Source: Flammeovirga pacifica
GTDB taxonomy: Bacteria > Bacteroidota > Bacteroidia > Cytophagales > Flammeovirgaceae
NCBI RefSeq assembly: GCF_000807855.2
Contig: NZ_JRYR02000001.1
Span: 4,821,427 to 4,885,426 of the forward strand
Length of the DNA stretch: 64,000 bases
Direction: 5' to 3'
Shown here: positions 63,851 through 64,000 of the stretch, one piece after another
Numbering within the stretch: position 1 is the stretch's first letter
Layout: each line of letters opens with the position of its first letter
The notes under the pieces: generated by a model
What the model was told of the DNA's origin: nothing
Seen by the model: only the letters and a program-made list of their open reading frames with translations
Database searches by the model: none
Position numbers and translations under genes: made by a program

Positions 63851-64000
63851 GTGTGCCCAAAATGGACACAGCCTTATTTTATTTTAAAGATATAATAATC
63901 TTCTAGAGGGTGCAAGTCCCTTATGTGCGGGGTACGATCCCGAAGCATTAGCAAGTGACAAGGTGGTTTTCCGTGAGGAATGCACTAAGTCAAACCAAAC
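63851..64000 (+). mobile_element. Group II intron, 5' end (domain I), cut by window edge
   Basis: Begins with the group II consensus GTGTG (63851-63855), forming a small hairpin TGTGCCC/GG.CACA (63852-63870). It continues with CTAGAGGGTGCAAGTCCC (63903-63920), ATCCCGAAGCATTAGCAAG and CAAGGTGGTTTTCCGTGAGG..., all of which parallel conserved domain I segments of bacterial group II introns (e.g. AGGGTGAGAGTCCC, GAAGCAG..AGC, GTCCGTGGCG in related introns known to me). The 3' part, probably with a reverse transcriptase gene, lies beyond the window. The exact 5' end could be two bases earlier, and its class cannot be fixed from this fragment. Confidence 0.75.

Noticed and set aside
1..64000. tRNA, rRNA, CRISPR arrays, riboswitches
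   Set aside because: I scanned the intergenic regions for T-loop patterns, regular spacer-repeat periodicity and known riboswitch cores, and saw none. This reading by eye can miss divergent copies.

Overview
The window looks like chromosome from an AT-rich marine gliding Bacteroidota, most likely Cytophagales and Flammeovirga-like (lineage inferred from gene content, not from a database match). Signs of the lineage are four secreted proteins with type IX secretion (T9SS) C-terminal sorting regions, a PorD/DUF4835 gene next to coaBC and a Bacteroidota-type RNA polymerase omega gene, a TGT without the zinc cysteines, many SPII lipoproteins, starts without clear Shine-Dalgarno sequences, and long A/T-flanked hairpin terminators after most transcription units. 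I saw no tRNA, rRNA, CRISPR array or complete insertion sequence.

Layout. 1-6.8 kb: 3' part of sbcC, a hemolysin III-type membrane protein, then hutG-ung-ftsX-SUI1 on the plus strand. 7-16.6 kb: an orphan lipoprotein, photolyase, secreted subtilase, galE, YicC, a lysophospholipase-like hydrolase and an SDR/AraC pair. 16.7-24.4 kb, all minus: radical SAM protein, AspT-like transporter, double universal stress protein, and a 1074-residue caspase-fold protein whose catalytic His and Cys positions are replaced. 24.6-30.9 kb: a nucleosidase-like protein, a methyltransferase, tgt, small exported proteins and a biotin carrier protein. 31-42 kb: barrel/lipoprotein pair, T9SS cargo, the rpoZ | coaBC-porD-ubiA-like-methyltransferase block, a GntR-controlled ABC exporter operon and a 698-residue T9SS protein. 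42.5-50.5 kb, all minus: a 35-residue membrane peptide, DnaJ-like protein, YhcC-type radical SAM, MFS transporter, fbp, a phasin-like protein and a hydrolase/thioesterase cluster. 50.6-62 kb: M14 peptidase, YkvA protein, aminopeptidase P, the carboxyltransferase partner of the biotin carrier, a GIN-domain protein, two paralogous barrels and an MBL-fold hydrolase. 62-64 kb: hypothetical genes, then the 5' end of a group II intron that leaves the window.

Most genes are housekeeping or envelope genes. Those that work together are: the biotin carrier (30.4 kb) with the carboxyltransferase (57 kb); coaBC and porD with a UbiA-like enzyme and a methyltransferase; the three hydrolases and one thioesterase at 48.2-50.5 kb as one transcription unit; and ABC ATPase, permease and GntR regulator behind a dyad operator. 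The least explained items are the pseudo-caspase with its five repeats, the UbiA-like gene that seems to start at AUU, the 35-codon membrane peptide, and the group II intron with a diverged copy of its own domain I core in the 5' flank.
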